From: an uncultured Pelagibacteraceae bacterium | Lineage (GTDB): Bacteria > Pseudomonadota > Alphaproteobacteria > Pelagibacterales > Pelagibacteraceae | Assembly (NCBI GenBank): GCA_902581585.1 | Contig: CACHPB010000007.1 | Location: 1-61,707 of the forward strand | Direction: 5' to 3' | DNA length: 61,707 nt | Shown here: piece by piece, positions 26,125-37,327 of the stretch | How positions within the stretch are numbered: position 1 is the first letter of the stretch | How the letters are laid out: every line of letters begins with the position of its first letter | Notes under the pieces: model-generated | The model's input: only the letters and a program-made list of their open reading frames with translations | Database searches by the model: none | Told to the model about the DNA's origin: nothing | Program-made: the position numbers and the translations under genes

Positions 26125-27263
26125 TAAAAAAATTTTATATATATTTTTTTTTGTTGTTAATTTTTTTTTTTCAAACAAATTTAGTTAGTTCATCAGAAGA
26201 TGATATTTATAAAAAAATAGATATTTTTTCAGAAGTTTTAGATAAAATTAATAAAGAATTTGTTGATGATGTAAATCAAAGTGAAGCTATGGATGCGGCA
26301 ATCAATGGTGTTTTGCAATCTTTAGATCCATACTCTGCTTATATGACGCCAGAGTTATATGAGAGCATGCAAACAGAGACAAGTGGAGAGTTTGGTGGAT
26401 TAGGAATTGAAGTAAGTATGGAGGCTGGTGTTATAAAAGTAATTACACCAATGGATGACTCACCAGCAGCTGAGGCTGGAGTAAAAGCTGGAGATTACAT
26501 AGTAAAAATTAATGACATACAAGTGCAAGGCAAATCTTTAAGTGAAGCAGTTGATATTATGAGAGGACCAGTAGGAACAGATATAGAAATAACTGTTCGA
26601 AGAAGAGGAGAAAGAAAAGCATTAATTTTTAACATAACAAGGGAAAAAATTAAAGTAGCATCAGTTAAATCTGAAATTTTAGATAACCAAACTGGGTATC
26701 TTAGACTTACATCATTTAATGAAAATAGTGGTGATCAAATTAAAGATAAAATTAAAGAATTTAAAAAAAATGATAAAATTAAAAATTATATTTTAGATTT
26801 AAGGAATAATCCCGGTGGATTACTTTCTCAAGCAATAAAGATCACAGATTTTTTTATTGATAGTGGAGAAATTGTATCAACTAAAAGTAAGAGAAAATAT
26901 GAAAGTAGAAAGTTTTTTGCTAGAACAGGTGATTTGATAAATGGAGAGACGATTATTGTTCTAATAAATTATGGTTCAGCCTCAGCATCTGAAATAGTAG
27001 CAGGTGCTCTTAAAGATCACAAAAGGGCAATAATAATTGGAGAAAATAGTTATGGCAAAGGATCTGTGCAATCTATTATTCCTTTAAAAAATAAAGGCGC
27101 TATTAGATTAACAGTTTCTAAATATTATTTACCCTCAGGAAAATCTATTTCTGATGTGGGTGTGTCACCTGACATAGAGGTTGCAGAGGGATCTGATGGT
27201 TTTAGATTTAATACAGATACAGATAATCAACTTCAATTCGCTCTTAAACTTCTTAACGGTTAA
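26121..27263 (+). CDS. ctpA: C-terminal processing peptidase (S41 family)
   Basis: A 380-residue periplasmic serine protease. A hydrophobic signal sequence covers about residues 5-22. A PDZ domain lies around 90-165 with GLGIEVSM and SPAAEAGVKAGDYI. The S41 catalytic domain has the nucleophile Ser in GSASASE (285-291) and Lys313 in YGKGSVQ. Such proteases trim envelope proteins and cell-wall enzymes. Its usual upstream neighbour, an EnvC-like murein hydrolase activator, is missing, and the gene is coupled directly to rsfS. Confidence 0.94.
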   Translation: MIKKFYIYFFLLLIFFFQTNLVSSSEDDIYKKIDIFSEVLDKINKEFVDDVNQSEAMDAAINGVLQSLDPYSAYMTPELYESMQTETSGEFGGLGIEVSMEAGVIKVITPMDDSPAAEAGVKAGDYIVKINDIQVQGKSLSEAVDIMRGPVGTDIEITVRRRGERKALIFNITREKIKVASVKSEILDNQTGYLRLTSFNENSGDQIKDKIKEFKKNDKIKNYILDLRNNPGGLLSQAIKITDFFIDSGEIVSTKSKRKYESRKFFARTGDLINGETIIVLINYGSASASEIVAGALKDHKRAIIIGENSYGKGSVQSIIPLKNKGAIRLTVSKYYLPSGKSISDVGVSPDIEVAEGSDGFRFNTDTDNQLQFALKLLNG

Positions 27264-27264
27264 A

Positions 27265-27744
27265 ATGATTGATAAATACAAAAATTTGCCACTCAGAAGT
27301 GGTGTTGGGATAGTTGTTTTAAATAAAGAAAATAAAGTTTTTGTGGCAAAAAGAATAGATAATAAAAAAAACTTTTGGCAAATGCCGCAGGGAGGAGTTG
27401 ATAAGGGAGAAGATCTTTATGATGCCGCCATTAGGGAATTAAATGAAGAAACAAGTATTAAGTCAGTAACTTTAATAAAAAAGATAGATAATTTATTGAC
27501 ATATCATTTACCAGATGAACTCTTGGGCATAATCTGGAATGGTAAATACAAAGGACAAGTTCAGCAATGGTATATAATGAGATTCGATGGTGATGAAAAT
27601 GAAATAAATATTAAAACTAAAAACCCTGAGTTTCTTGAATGGAAGTGGGTTGATATAGATGAAATTACTGAACTAGTTGTAACATTTAAACTTAATGTAT
27701 ATGAAAAAATTCAGCAGGAAGTAAAAAAAATATTAATTAATTGA
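27265..27744 (+). CDS. rppH: RNA pyrophosphohydrolase
   Basis: A 159-residue Nudix hydrolase that removes pyrophosphate from mRNA 5' ends and triggers decay, or hydrolyses dinucleoside polyphosphates. The Nudix box is GGVDKGEDLYDAAIRELNEE, preceded by NFWQMPQGG. The LPDELLGIIWNGKYKGQ-QWY region is typical of RppH. The start is ATG 27265, one base after the ctpA stop; the open frame extends further upstream inside ctpA but without homology. Its last 12 bases overlap the convergent atpC gene. Confidence 0.93.
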   Translation: MIDKYKNLPLRSGVGIVVLNKENKVFVAKRIDNKKNFWQMPQGGVDKGEDLYDAAIRELNEETSIKSVTLIKKIDNLLTYHLPDELLGIIWNGKYKGQVQQWYIMRFDGDENEINIKTKNPEFLEWKWVDIDEITELVVTFKLNVYEKIQQEVKKILIN

Positions 27745-28124
27745 TTTTAATACTTCAATTTTCTGATCTAACAAATATTTTTCTTGATCACTAATTTCAG
27801 AGTTACCAAGCTCTTCTTCAGCTAATTTCTGAATTTCAGATATTTTTTTTTTATCAATATCTTTTATATTTAAAATAAGACTAGTTAATATAGAAAGATT
27901 ATTATTTTTAAATTCAATTATACCATCATTTACATAGAAGCTATCCTCACCAGATTTTGAAAAGACTTTGATAATCCCTGGTTTTAAGAATGATATGATA
28001 GAAATATGGTCCTTTAAAATTCCAATTTCTCCTTCATATGCTGGCACTACTACTTCAATGACATCATCTTTTAATAAAAAAGACTTCTCAGGGTTTACTA
28101 TTTCTAATGAATATTCTTCGCTCA

Positions 28125-28125
<1 letters not shown>
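27733..28125 (-). CDS. atpC: ATP synthase F1 epsilon subunit
   Basis: A 130-residue epsilon subunit of the F1 sector. The beta-sandwich domain contains VVVPAYEGEIGILKDH and IIEFKNNNLSILT, followed by a short helical tail. Epsilon couples rotation to catalysis and can inhibit ATP hydrolysis. It is the last gene of atpHAGDC. Its start overlaps the atpD stop, and its end overlaps rppH tail to tail. Confidence 0.95.
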
Positions 28126-30421
<2,296 letters not shown>

Positions 30422-30425
30422 AATT

Positions 30426-31961
30426 TTAAGCGCTAAAATCTTTTTTAAGTTGGAGAATAATTTCGTTTAAAATTTTCTCATGCTCATCATCAAGTTTTCC
30501 AGATGTAGTAATGGTTTCGATGATTTCAGGTTTTTCAGCTTTACATTTTTCAATTATTTTATTTTCGAAACTTGAGATATCTTTTTGTTCAATATCATCA
30601 AGATGCCCTTTTACACCACAGAAAATAGAAATTACTTGTTCAGCTACAGTCATTGGTGAATACTGATTTTGTTTTAGAAGCTCAGTTAATTTTGAACCTC
30701 TATTAAGTAATTTTTGGGTTGATGCATCAAGGTCTGAACCAAATTGAGCAAATGCTGCCATCTCTCTGTATTGTGCTAGTTCTAATTTCATTGAACCAGA
30801 AACTTTTTTCATCGCTTTAGTTTGCGCTGAAGATCCCACTCTTGAAACTGATAATCCAACATTTATTGCAGGTCTAATACCTTGGTTAAAAAGCTCTGTT
30901 TCTAAAAATATTTGACCATCGGTAATAGATATTACATTTGTTGGTATAAATGCTGAAACATCCCCCCCTTGAGTTTCAATAATAGGTAAAGCAGTCAGAG
31001 ATCCACCGCCATGTTCATCACTTAACTTGGCTGCTCTTTCCAGCAATCTGCTGTGTAAATAAAATACGTCACCTGGATATGCTTCTCTTCCAGGCGGTCT
31101 TCTTAACAAAAGAGACATTTGCCTGTAAGCTACTGCTTGTTTTGATAAATCATCATAAATTATTAGAGCGTGCATCCCATTATCTCTAAAGTATTCACCC
31201 ATTGCACATCCAGTGTAAGGCGCTAAAAACTGTAATGGTGCAGCATCTGAAGCTGTTGCAGCAACTATTGTCGTATATTCCATTGCTCCGGCCTCCTCTA
31301 ATGTTTTTTCTATTTGCCTCACAGTAGATCTCTTTTGACCAACTGCTACGTAAATACAATATAATTTTTTCTTTTCATCTCCAGACTCATTAATTTTCTT
31401 CTGATTTATAATTGCATCAATAGCAACTGCTGTTTTACCAGTTTGTCTATCTCCGATAATTAGTTCTCTTTGTCCTCTTCCAATTGGTACCAAACTATCA
31501 ATTGATTTTAGGCCAGTTTGCATCGGTTCACTAACAGATTTACGTGGAATTATACCTGGCGCTTTTACTTCAACCCTGCTTCTATTTACGCTTTTATCTA
31601 GTACACCCTTTCCATCAATTGGATTTCCTAAACCATCAACTACTCTACCAAGTAATTCCTTACCAACTGGAGTATCGACGATCGCACCTGTTCTTTTTAC
31701 AGTATCACCTTCTTTTACTGATTTATCATCACCAAAAATAACGACACCTACGTTCTCACTTTCTAAATTTAATGCCATTCCTTTTGAACCATCAGAAAAT
31801 TCTACCATTTCACCAGCTTGAACATTATCTAAACCATAAATTCTAGCAATACCATCTCCTACTGATAAAACCTGACCTACTTCGGTTACTTCAGTCTTAT
31901 CTCCAAATTTCTTAATTTGCTCTTTTAATATCTTTGTTACTTCTGACGGATTTATTTCCAT
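30426..31961 (-). CDS. atpA: ATP synthase F1 alpha subunit
   Basis: A 511-residue non-catalytic nucleotide-binding subunit of F1. The P-loop is [13 protein letters not shown]. The Arg finger region ([16 protein letters not shown]) and [14 protein letters not shown] are present. It alternates with beta in the F1 hexamer. A G7 run on the coding strand (30962-30968) encodes two glycines in TQGGDVSAF. The gene directly abuts atpH. Confidence 0.98.
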   Translation of the reverse strand: MEINPSEVTKILKEQIKKFGDKTEVTEVGQVLSVGDGIARIYGLDNVQAGEMVEFSDGSKGMALNLESENVGVVIFGDDKSVKEGDTVKRTGAIVDTPVGKELLGRVVDGLGNPIDGKGVLDKSVNRSRVEVKAPGIIPRKSVSEPMQTGLKSIDSLVPIGRGQRELIIGDRQTGKTAVAIDAIINQKKINESGDEKKKLYCIYVAVGQKRSTVRQIEKTLEEAGAMEYTTIVAATASDAAPLQFLAPYTGCAMGEYFRDNGMHALIIYDDLSKQAVAYRQMSLLLRRPPGREAYPGDVFYLHSRLLERAAKLSDEHGGGSLTALPIIETQGGDVSAFIPTNVISITDGQIFLETELFNQGIRPAINVGLSVSRVGSSAQTKAMKKVSGSMKLELAQYREMAAFAQFGSDLDASTQKLLNRGSKLTELLKQNQYSPMTVAEQVISIFCGVKGHLDDIEQKDISSFENKIIEKCKAEKPEIIETITTSGKLDDEHEKILNEIILQLKKDFSA

Positions 31962-32519
31962 TTATGCCTCTATCATTTTATTTTCAATTTGTTGTAATTT
32001 ATTTTTAATAGAGGTATCTACCATAATACTTCCAACTTGTATTATTAATCCTCCAATTAAACTTTTATCGAACTTATAGTCTAATTTTATTTTTGAATTA
32101 AAATTTTGTGATAAATCGTTTTTAATTTTATCGATTTGATCATTTGACAATTCTTTTGAAGATATTAATTCAGCTTTAACTTCACCTCTTTTTTTCGAAC
32201 AAGTATTGACAAAGTCCTGTAGAATTAATTGCACAAAAAAAAATCTTCTTTTTGAAATCAAAAAACTCAGAAACTTAGTAAGTAATTTATTTAAATTATA
32301 CATCTCTGCAATTTTTGATAAAACATTATTTAAATCCTCAACTGAGTTTGTCGGGTCTTTTATTAAAGAATTAAAATCCTCACTTTCCTGAATTAATTTT
32401 AAAAAGAGGTTAGAGTGACTTTCTACTTCTTCTAATGAATTCTCTTCATTAGATAATTCATAAAGTGCTAACGAGTATCTACTCGCGGTTGTCACTGAAA
32501 AACTATTATTTTTACTCAA
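31962..32519 (-). CDS. atpH: ATP synthase F1 delta subunit
   Basis: A 185-residue delta (OSCP-type) subunit that connects F1 to the peripheral stalk. It shows ASRYSLALYELSNEE at the start and the conserved LIGGLIIQVGSIMVDTSIKNKL near the C-terminus. The first gene of atpHAGDC. Its start codon is TTG (32517-32519), with no in-frame ATG close enough to replace it. A 98-base gap to priA lies upstream. Confidence 0.94.
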   Translation of the reverse strand: MSKNNSFSVTTASRYSLALYELSNEENSLEEVESHSNLFLKLIQESEDFNSLIKDPTNSVEDLNNVLSKIAEMYNLNKLLTKFLSFLISKRRFFFVQLILQDFVNTCSKKRGEVKAELISSKELSNDQIDKIKNDLSQNFNSKIKLDYKFDKSLIGGLIIQVGSIMVDTSIKNKLQQIENKMIEA

Positions 32520-32553
32520 TTTGAACTCTTATTATTACAATGATTTTCTCGAG

Positions 32554-32582
32554 TAACTAGCACATGACTCTGTTGTCTTCAA
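32554..32582 (-). promoter_or_regulatory. Weak candidate promoter for the atp operon
   Basis: In the 98-base gap upstream of atpH the minus strand has TTGAAG (32577-32582), a 17-base spacer and TAGTTA (32554-32559) preceded by TGC, an extended -10 signature. The -10 match is poor, so this is only a candidate. No terminator after priA is evident in the same gap. Confidence 0.25.
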
Positions 32583-32617
32583 GTATCAGATTGACCAAAT
32601 ATTGTTAAATTTTAAGG

Positions 32618-34573
32618 TTAATTGAAGGATATTGGGTCAACATCAACTGTCAGTTTTATTTCTTTTGGTAATCTATAATTATTCAATATTTGACTAAGTT
32701 TTCTTTGTATTTTTCTATTTTTATTAGATCTAATAAGTAATCGATTTCGATATCTGCCCCTAACTTTATAGATAGGTGCATTAACCGGTCCAAGAACTCG
32801 GTCATCTAGATTATTTACCAGATAATTCTTAAGATTATTAGACTCTTGCTCTAATTTTAATTCTTTAGGAGATGTCAAAATTAAAGATACAAATCTTTCA
32901 AAAGGGGGTAAATTATAATTTTCTCTTAATTTAAGTTCATTATCTAAAAATATAAATGGATCAGGATCTGTAATTTGACTAATTATTTTTTGATTTTTTC
33001 CAAAAGTTTGAAAATACACTGTTGCAGGTTTTCCTGCTCTGCCAGCTCTTCCTGAGAGTTGATGGTAAAGTTGTAAATTTTTTTCTGCTACCCTTAAGTC
33101 ATGACCATTTAATGATAAATCAATATCTAATACAACAATACAATTCAATTTTGGAAAATGAAAACCTTTAGAAATTAATTGGGTACCTACCAAAATATCA
33201 ATTTCTCCGTTAATTATTTTTTTTAATTTTTCTAAAGAAGATTTTTTACTCATCGTGTCACTTGAAAATATTGAAATTTTTTTATTAGGAAATAATAATT
33301 TTACTTCCTCGGCAACTCTTTCAACACCACTTCCACTAAAAACTAGATCGCATTCATTACCTTTTTTACAATATCTATTAAGATCGCTTTTAAAACCACA
33401 GTAATGACAAAGAAGTTTTTTTTTATTCTTATGAAAAACAAGATTTATTGAGCAATGTGGGCAAGAATATACCTTCAAGCAATTTTTGCATAACGCAAAT
33501 GGTGCAAAACCTCTTCTATTAATAAAAAATAAAATTTGATCCTTTTTTATTAAGTGTTCTTTGACTTTTTCTAAAGTTTTATTTGATATCCAAGAATTTT
33601 TATTTAATTTATTTTTATTTAAATCAATGATTTCGTAGGTAGGCAAATTTGCATCTTTGTATCTTTTAAATAACCTGGAGCCTGTATATTTTTTTTTTAT
33701 AAAATTTGAATAAGTTTCTATAGATGGTACAGCTGTGACTAAATTTATCGGTATATTCTCAAATTTTGCTCTGGAAACAGCCATATCTCTCGCGTTGTAA
33801 ATTACTCCTTCATCTTGTTTGAAAGATTGATCATGCTCTTCATCAACAATTATTAATCCAATATTCTTAAATGGTAAAAATAGAGATGATCTAGCTCCGA
33901 TTACAACCTTTATTTTTCCTGATGAAAGACCACTCCAAATTACTTTTTTTCTTTTTTTAGTAATCCCTGAGTGCCAAATTGATGCGTTAAATCCAAAAAA
34001 TTCTTTAAATTTCTTCTCAAATTCAGCCGTTAATCCAATTTCAGGCAATAGTATTAAGGCTTGCTGATTTTTTTTTAAAATTTTTAATATATGACTAAAG
34101 TATACTATGGTTTTTCCAGAACCTGTTGTGCCTTGCAACAAATGAACCCTAAATTTGTTATCTTTACTTTTTAATTCATCTAATATTTTATTTTGATCTT
34201 TAGATAGCCTAAATTCCTTAACTTCATCTTTACTCAAAAAGAAATCATAATCTTTATCTTCGAATTCTTCAATTGCCTCACCACTCAACAAATGTAATTT
34301 TAAGGACATACCTTTAGGAACTAAATTATATTCAGAGAACCAATTCAAAAATTTTATTGTCTCTTTTTTCAAAGGTTTAATATTTAACCTTCTAACGATT
34401 TTTTTTAATTTGAAACTTTTATTGTTGTTTTTTTCAAAATTGTCCCAAATAACTCCGGTTATTATAGATTTACCAAACGGAACTTTTACATATTCTCCAA
34501 TTTTTAAATTTAAATTACTGTCATAAGTAAATGGGTGATCAAAAATATTTGGTAAAAGAACTGGATATTTCAT
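32618..34573 (-). CDS. priA: Primosomal protein N' (replication restart helicase)
   Basis: A 651-residue superfamily 2 helicase that reloads the replisome at collapsed forks. Walker A is GTTGSGKT, the DEEH box is in VDEEHDQSF, and the eight-Cys zinc region starts CKNCLKVYSCPHCSINL and continues CHYCGF and CKKGNECD. The helicase motifs GTQLISKGFHFP and QLSGRAGRAGKP are present. The N-terminal DNA-binding domain is complete enough to count it as full length. It follows lpd by 19 bases. Confidence 0.96.
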   Translation of the reverse strand: MKYPVLLPNIFDHPFTYDSNLNLKIGEYVKVPFGKSIITGVIWDNFEKNNNKSFKLKKIVRRLNIKPLKKETIKFLNWFSEYNLVPKGMSLKLHLLSGEAIEEFEDKDYDFFLSKDEVKEFRLSKDQNKILDELKSKDNKFRVHLLQGTTGSGKTIVYFSHILKILKKNQQALILLPEIGLTAEFEKKFKEFFGFNASIWHSGITKKRKKVIWSGLSSGKIKVVIGARSSLFLPFKNIGLIIVDEEHDQSFKQDEGVIYNARDMAVSRAKFENIPINLVTAVPSIETYSNFIKKKYTGSRLFKRYKDANLPTYEIIDLNKNKLNKNSWISNKTLEKVKEHLIKKDQILFFINRRGFAPFALCKNCLKVYSCPHCSINLVFHKNKKKLLCHYCGFKSDLNRYCKKGNECDLVFSGSGVERVAEEVKLLFPNKKISIFSSDTMSKKSSLEKLKKIINGEIDILVGTQLISKGFHFPKLNCIVVLDIDLSLNGHDLRVAEKNLQLYHQLSGRAGRAGKPATVYFQTFGKNQKIISQITDPDPFIFLDNELKLRENYNLPPFERFVSLILTSPKELKLEQESNNLKNYLVNNLDDRVLGPVNAPIYKVRGRYRNRLLIRSNKNRKIQRKLSQILNNYRLPKEIKLTVDVDPISFN

Positions 34574-34592
34574 AAAAAAATTATGAAATATA

Positions 34593-35987
34593 TTAAGAGT
34601 GAATCTGTCTTTTATCTACAGATAATGCTGCCTCTTTGATTGCCTCTGAGAAGGTTGGATGAGCATGACAGGTTCTTGCAATATCCTCAGAACTAGCACC
34701 AAATTCCATAGCAACAGACATCTCAGCGATCATTTCTCCGGCATGTGGACCAATAATATGTACACCTAAAACGCGATCTGTTGCTCTATCCGCTAATATT
34801 TTTACGAATCCCTCGGGCTCGTTTATTGCCTTAGCTCTTGAATTTGCCATGAAAGGAAATTTTCCAATTTTATAACTAATATTTTTTTCTTTAAGCTGCT
34901 CCTCATTTTCACCCACATAAGCAACTTCCGGAGATGTATATATTACTCCTGGTATCAAATTATAATTTACATGACCTGATTGGCCTGCAATAAGTTCCGC
35001 AACAGCAATTCCTTCTTCCTCTGCCTTGTGAGCAAGCATAGGACCATCTATCACATCGCCTATTGCGTAAATATTTTTAATGTTTGTCTCAAAATTTTTA
35101 TCAACTTTAATTCTACCTTTTTTGTCCAGACTAACACCAATCTTATCTAAATTTAAATTATCAGTATAAGGTTTTCGACCTACTGAAATAAGAACCACAT
35201 CTGCTTCTAACTTACTTTTTTTTCCTTCATTTGAAATTTCAACTGTAACTCCTTGACTATTTTTAGAAATTTTTTCAACCTTAGTTTTTAAATCAAATTT
35301 AATATTTTGTTTTTTCAAAATTTTCATAAACTCACTTGAAATTTCTTTATCTAATCCAGGAGTAATATGATCTAGATACTCTATAACTTGAACCTCAGTT
35401 CCCAATCGCGACCAAACTGATCCCATTTCTAAACCAATATAGCCGCCACCTACAACAATCATTTTTTTTGGTAGTTTAGAAATAGATAATGCGCCTGTAG
35501 AAGATAGTATTTGCTTTTCATCAAACTCTATACCAGGAAGAGGTAGAGGGGCTGAGCCAGTGCTAATAATTATTTTGTCAGACTTTATTTTTATCTCTTG
35601 ATTATTATTTTTTACTAATATTTCATCTTTTTTAATTAATGTTCCAGTCCCCTTAATGTGTGTGACCTTATTTTTTTTAAATAAAAATTCCACACCTTTT
35701 GTCAACGTCGATACTGATTTTTCTTTATTTTCCATCATTTTTTTTAAATTTAGTTTTATCTCACCTGTTTCAATACCAATATCAGCAAAATTTTTAGCTT
35801 TATGAAAATTCTCAGAGAGATTTAATAAACTTTTTGATGGTATACATCCAATATTTAAACAAGTTCCTCCTAAAGATCCTCTTGACTCAATACATGCAGT
35901 GTTTAAACCTAATTGAGCCAATCTTATAGCACAAACGTATCCTGCAGGACCACCACCAATTACTGTAACATCAAATTTATCAGCCAT
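34593..35987 (-). CDS. lpd: Dihydrolipoamide dehydrogenase (E3)
   Basis: A 464-residue FAD/NAD-dependent disulfide reductase that reoxidises lipoamide. It has the FAD motif VIGGGPAGYVCAIRLAQLG, the redox-active pair in GGTCLNIGCIPSK, the NAD motif VVGGGYIGLEMGS and the catalytic His-Glu in HAHPTFSEAIKEA. Its start overlaps the sucB stop by one base, so it is the E3 of the 2-oxoglutarate dehydrogenase complex. It may also serve pyruvate dehydrogenase and glycine cleavage. Confidence 0.97.
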   Translation of the reverse strand: MADKFDVTVIGGGPAGYVCAIRLAQLGLNTACIESRGSLGGTCLNIGCIPSKSLLNLSENFHKAKNFADIGIETGEIKLNLKKMMENKEKSVSTLTKGVEFLFKKNKVTHIKGTGTLIKKDEILVKNNNQEIKIKSDKIIISTGSAPLPLPGIEFDEKQILSSTGALSISKLPKKMIVVGGGYIGLEMGSVWSRLGTEVQVIEYLDHITPGLDKEISSEFMKILKKQNIKFDLKTKVEKISKNSQGVTVEISNEGKKSKLEADVVLISVGRKPYTDNLNLDKIGVSLDKKGRIKVDKNFETNIKNIYAIGDVIDGPMLAHKAEEEGIAVAELIAGQSGHVNYNLIPGVIYTSPEVAYVGENEEQLKEKNISYKIGKFPFMANSRAKAINEPEGFVKILADRATDRVLGVHIIGPHAGEMIAEMSVAMEFGASSEDIARTCHAHPTFSEAIKEAALSVDKRQIHS

Positions 35988-37327
35988 TATATATTTAAAA
36001 ATAATCTTCTAGGATCCTCAAGATTCTCCTTTACGGTTTTTAGAAAAGTAACGGACTCTTTTCCATCTATTATTCTATGATCATATGATAATGCCAAATA
36101 CATTATTGGTTTAATTTTTATTTCACCATTAACATTAACTGGTCTTTCTACAATATTATGCATTCCCAAAACACCAGATTGAGGTGGGTTCAAAATAGGA
36201 GTTGATAACATTGAACCATAAACTCCACCATTACTAATTGTGAATGTTCCTCCCTGAAGATCCTCAATTGACAAATTTCCGCTATTGGCTTTTTCTGATA
36301 GTCTTTTAATTTCTTTTTCTATATCAGCAAATGACATTTCGTCTGCATTTCTCAAAACTGGTACGACCAATCCTTTATCAGTGCCAACTGCAAAACTTAT
36401 ATTATAATAATTTTTGTAAATAATATCCTCACCTTCAATTTCAGCATTTATTGCTGGAAATAATTTTAAGCCAACGATACAGGCTTTTACAAAGAATGAC
36501 ATTAATCCTAGCTTTATTCCATATCTACTTTTAAAATCTTCTTGGTTGTCCTTTCTCATTGACATTATACTAGACATATCAACTTCATTAAAAGTTGTTA
36601 ACATTGCTGCATTTTCTTGCGCTTGTTTAAGTCTTTTAGCTATAGTTTGTCTTAACCTTGTCATTTTAATTCTCTCTTCTTCACCATATTGAATTCTTCT
36701 TTGATTAGGTTGTGGATTTGTTCCCATCAAGCTTAAAAGGTCACCTTTTAATACTCTACCATCTCTTCCTGTACCTTTAACCTTTTCCACATCAATATTG
36801 TTTTCAGCAGCAATTTTTCTCACCGCTGGTGAAAGAACAATAGGATTAACTTTTGTAGTTTGGTTTGTTTGAACTTCGTCAGTTAGTAGAAGAGGTTCTT
36901 CATTAACCTCATCTAAAAGTTCGATTGGCTCTTCTTTGCTAGTTGCAGAAATTTTACCTAATTTTGGAGTAGGTTTTTTCTCTACTTCTAGATTTATTAC
37001 GTTTGTATTTTCTTCTTTTATTAGATCTTCAGGAACGGTTTCTACTTCTTTTTCTTGCTTTGAGGATGCTTTTTTCTCTACATTTGATTTCCCTTCAGAA
37101 ACAGAACCTAGCACTGCCCCAACTTCAACAGTATCTCCATCTTTTGAGTTAATTTCTGATAAAATTCCACTTAATGGTGATGGAACTTCTAAGTTAACCT
37201 TATCAGTCTCAAGTTCGACAATAGCTTCATCTGCTTCAACTGGATCTCCAACTTTTTTAAGCCATTTCGAAACAGTTGCTTCTGTAATACTCTCACCTAA
37301 TGCAGGAACTAATATTTTTTCACTCAT
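35987..37327 (-). CDS. sucB: 2-oxoglutarate dehydrogenase E2 (dihydrolipoyl succinyltransferase)
   Basis: A 446-residue E2 core protein. One lipoyl domain (about 1-76) carries the lipoylated Lys in [12 protein letters not shown] long acidic, flexible linker follows, then the E3-binding domain ([26 protein letters not shown]) and the catalytic domain with DHRIIDGKE near the end. The start chosen is ATG 37327 ([13 protein letters not shown]), which overlaps the sucA end; a start two codons upstream is less likely. It transfers succinyl groups to CoA in the TCA cycle. Confidence 0.96.
   Translation of the reverse strand: MSEKILVPALGESITEATVSKWLKKVGDPVEADEAIVELETDKVNLEVPSPLSGILSEINSKDGDTVEVGAVLGSVSEGKSNVEKKASSKQEKEVETVPEDLIKEENTNVINLEVEKKPTPKLGKISATSKEEPIELLDEVNEEPLLLTDEVQTNQTTKVNPIVLSPAVRKIAAENNIDVEKVKGTGRDGRVLKGDLLSLMGTNPQPNQRRIQYGEEERIKMTRLRQTIAKRLKQAQENAAMLTTFNEVDMSSIMSMRKDNQEDFKSRYGIKLGLMSFFVKACIVGLKLFPAINAEIEGEDIIYKNYYNISFAVGTDKGLVVPVLRNADEMSFADIEKEIKRLSEKANSGNLSIEDLQGGTFTISNGGVYGSMLSTPILNPPQSGVLGMHNIVERPVNVNGEIKIKPIMYLALSYDHRIIDGKESVTFLKTVKENLEDPRRLFLNI

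Noticed and set aside
27181..27264. Longer N-terminus for rppH
   Set aside because: The 28 extra residues lie within ctpA in another frame and show no Nudix-family character; ATG 27265 gives the normal length.
32520..32617. Intrinsic terminator between priA and atpH
   Set aside because: No stable GC-containing hairpin followed by a T run on the minus strand.
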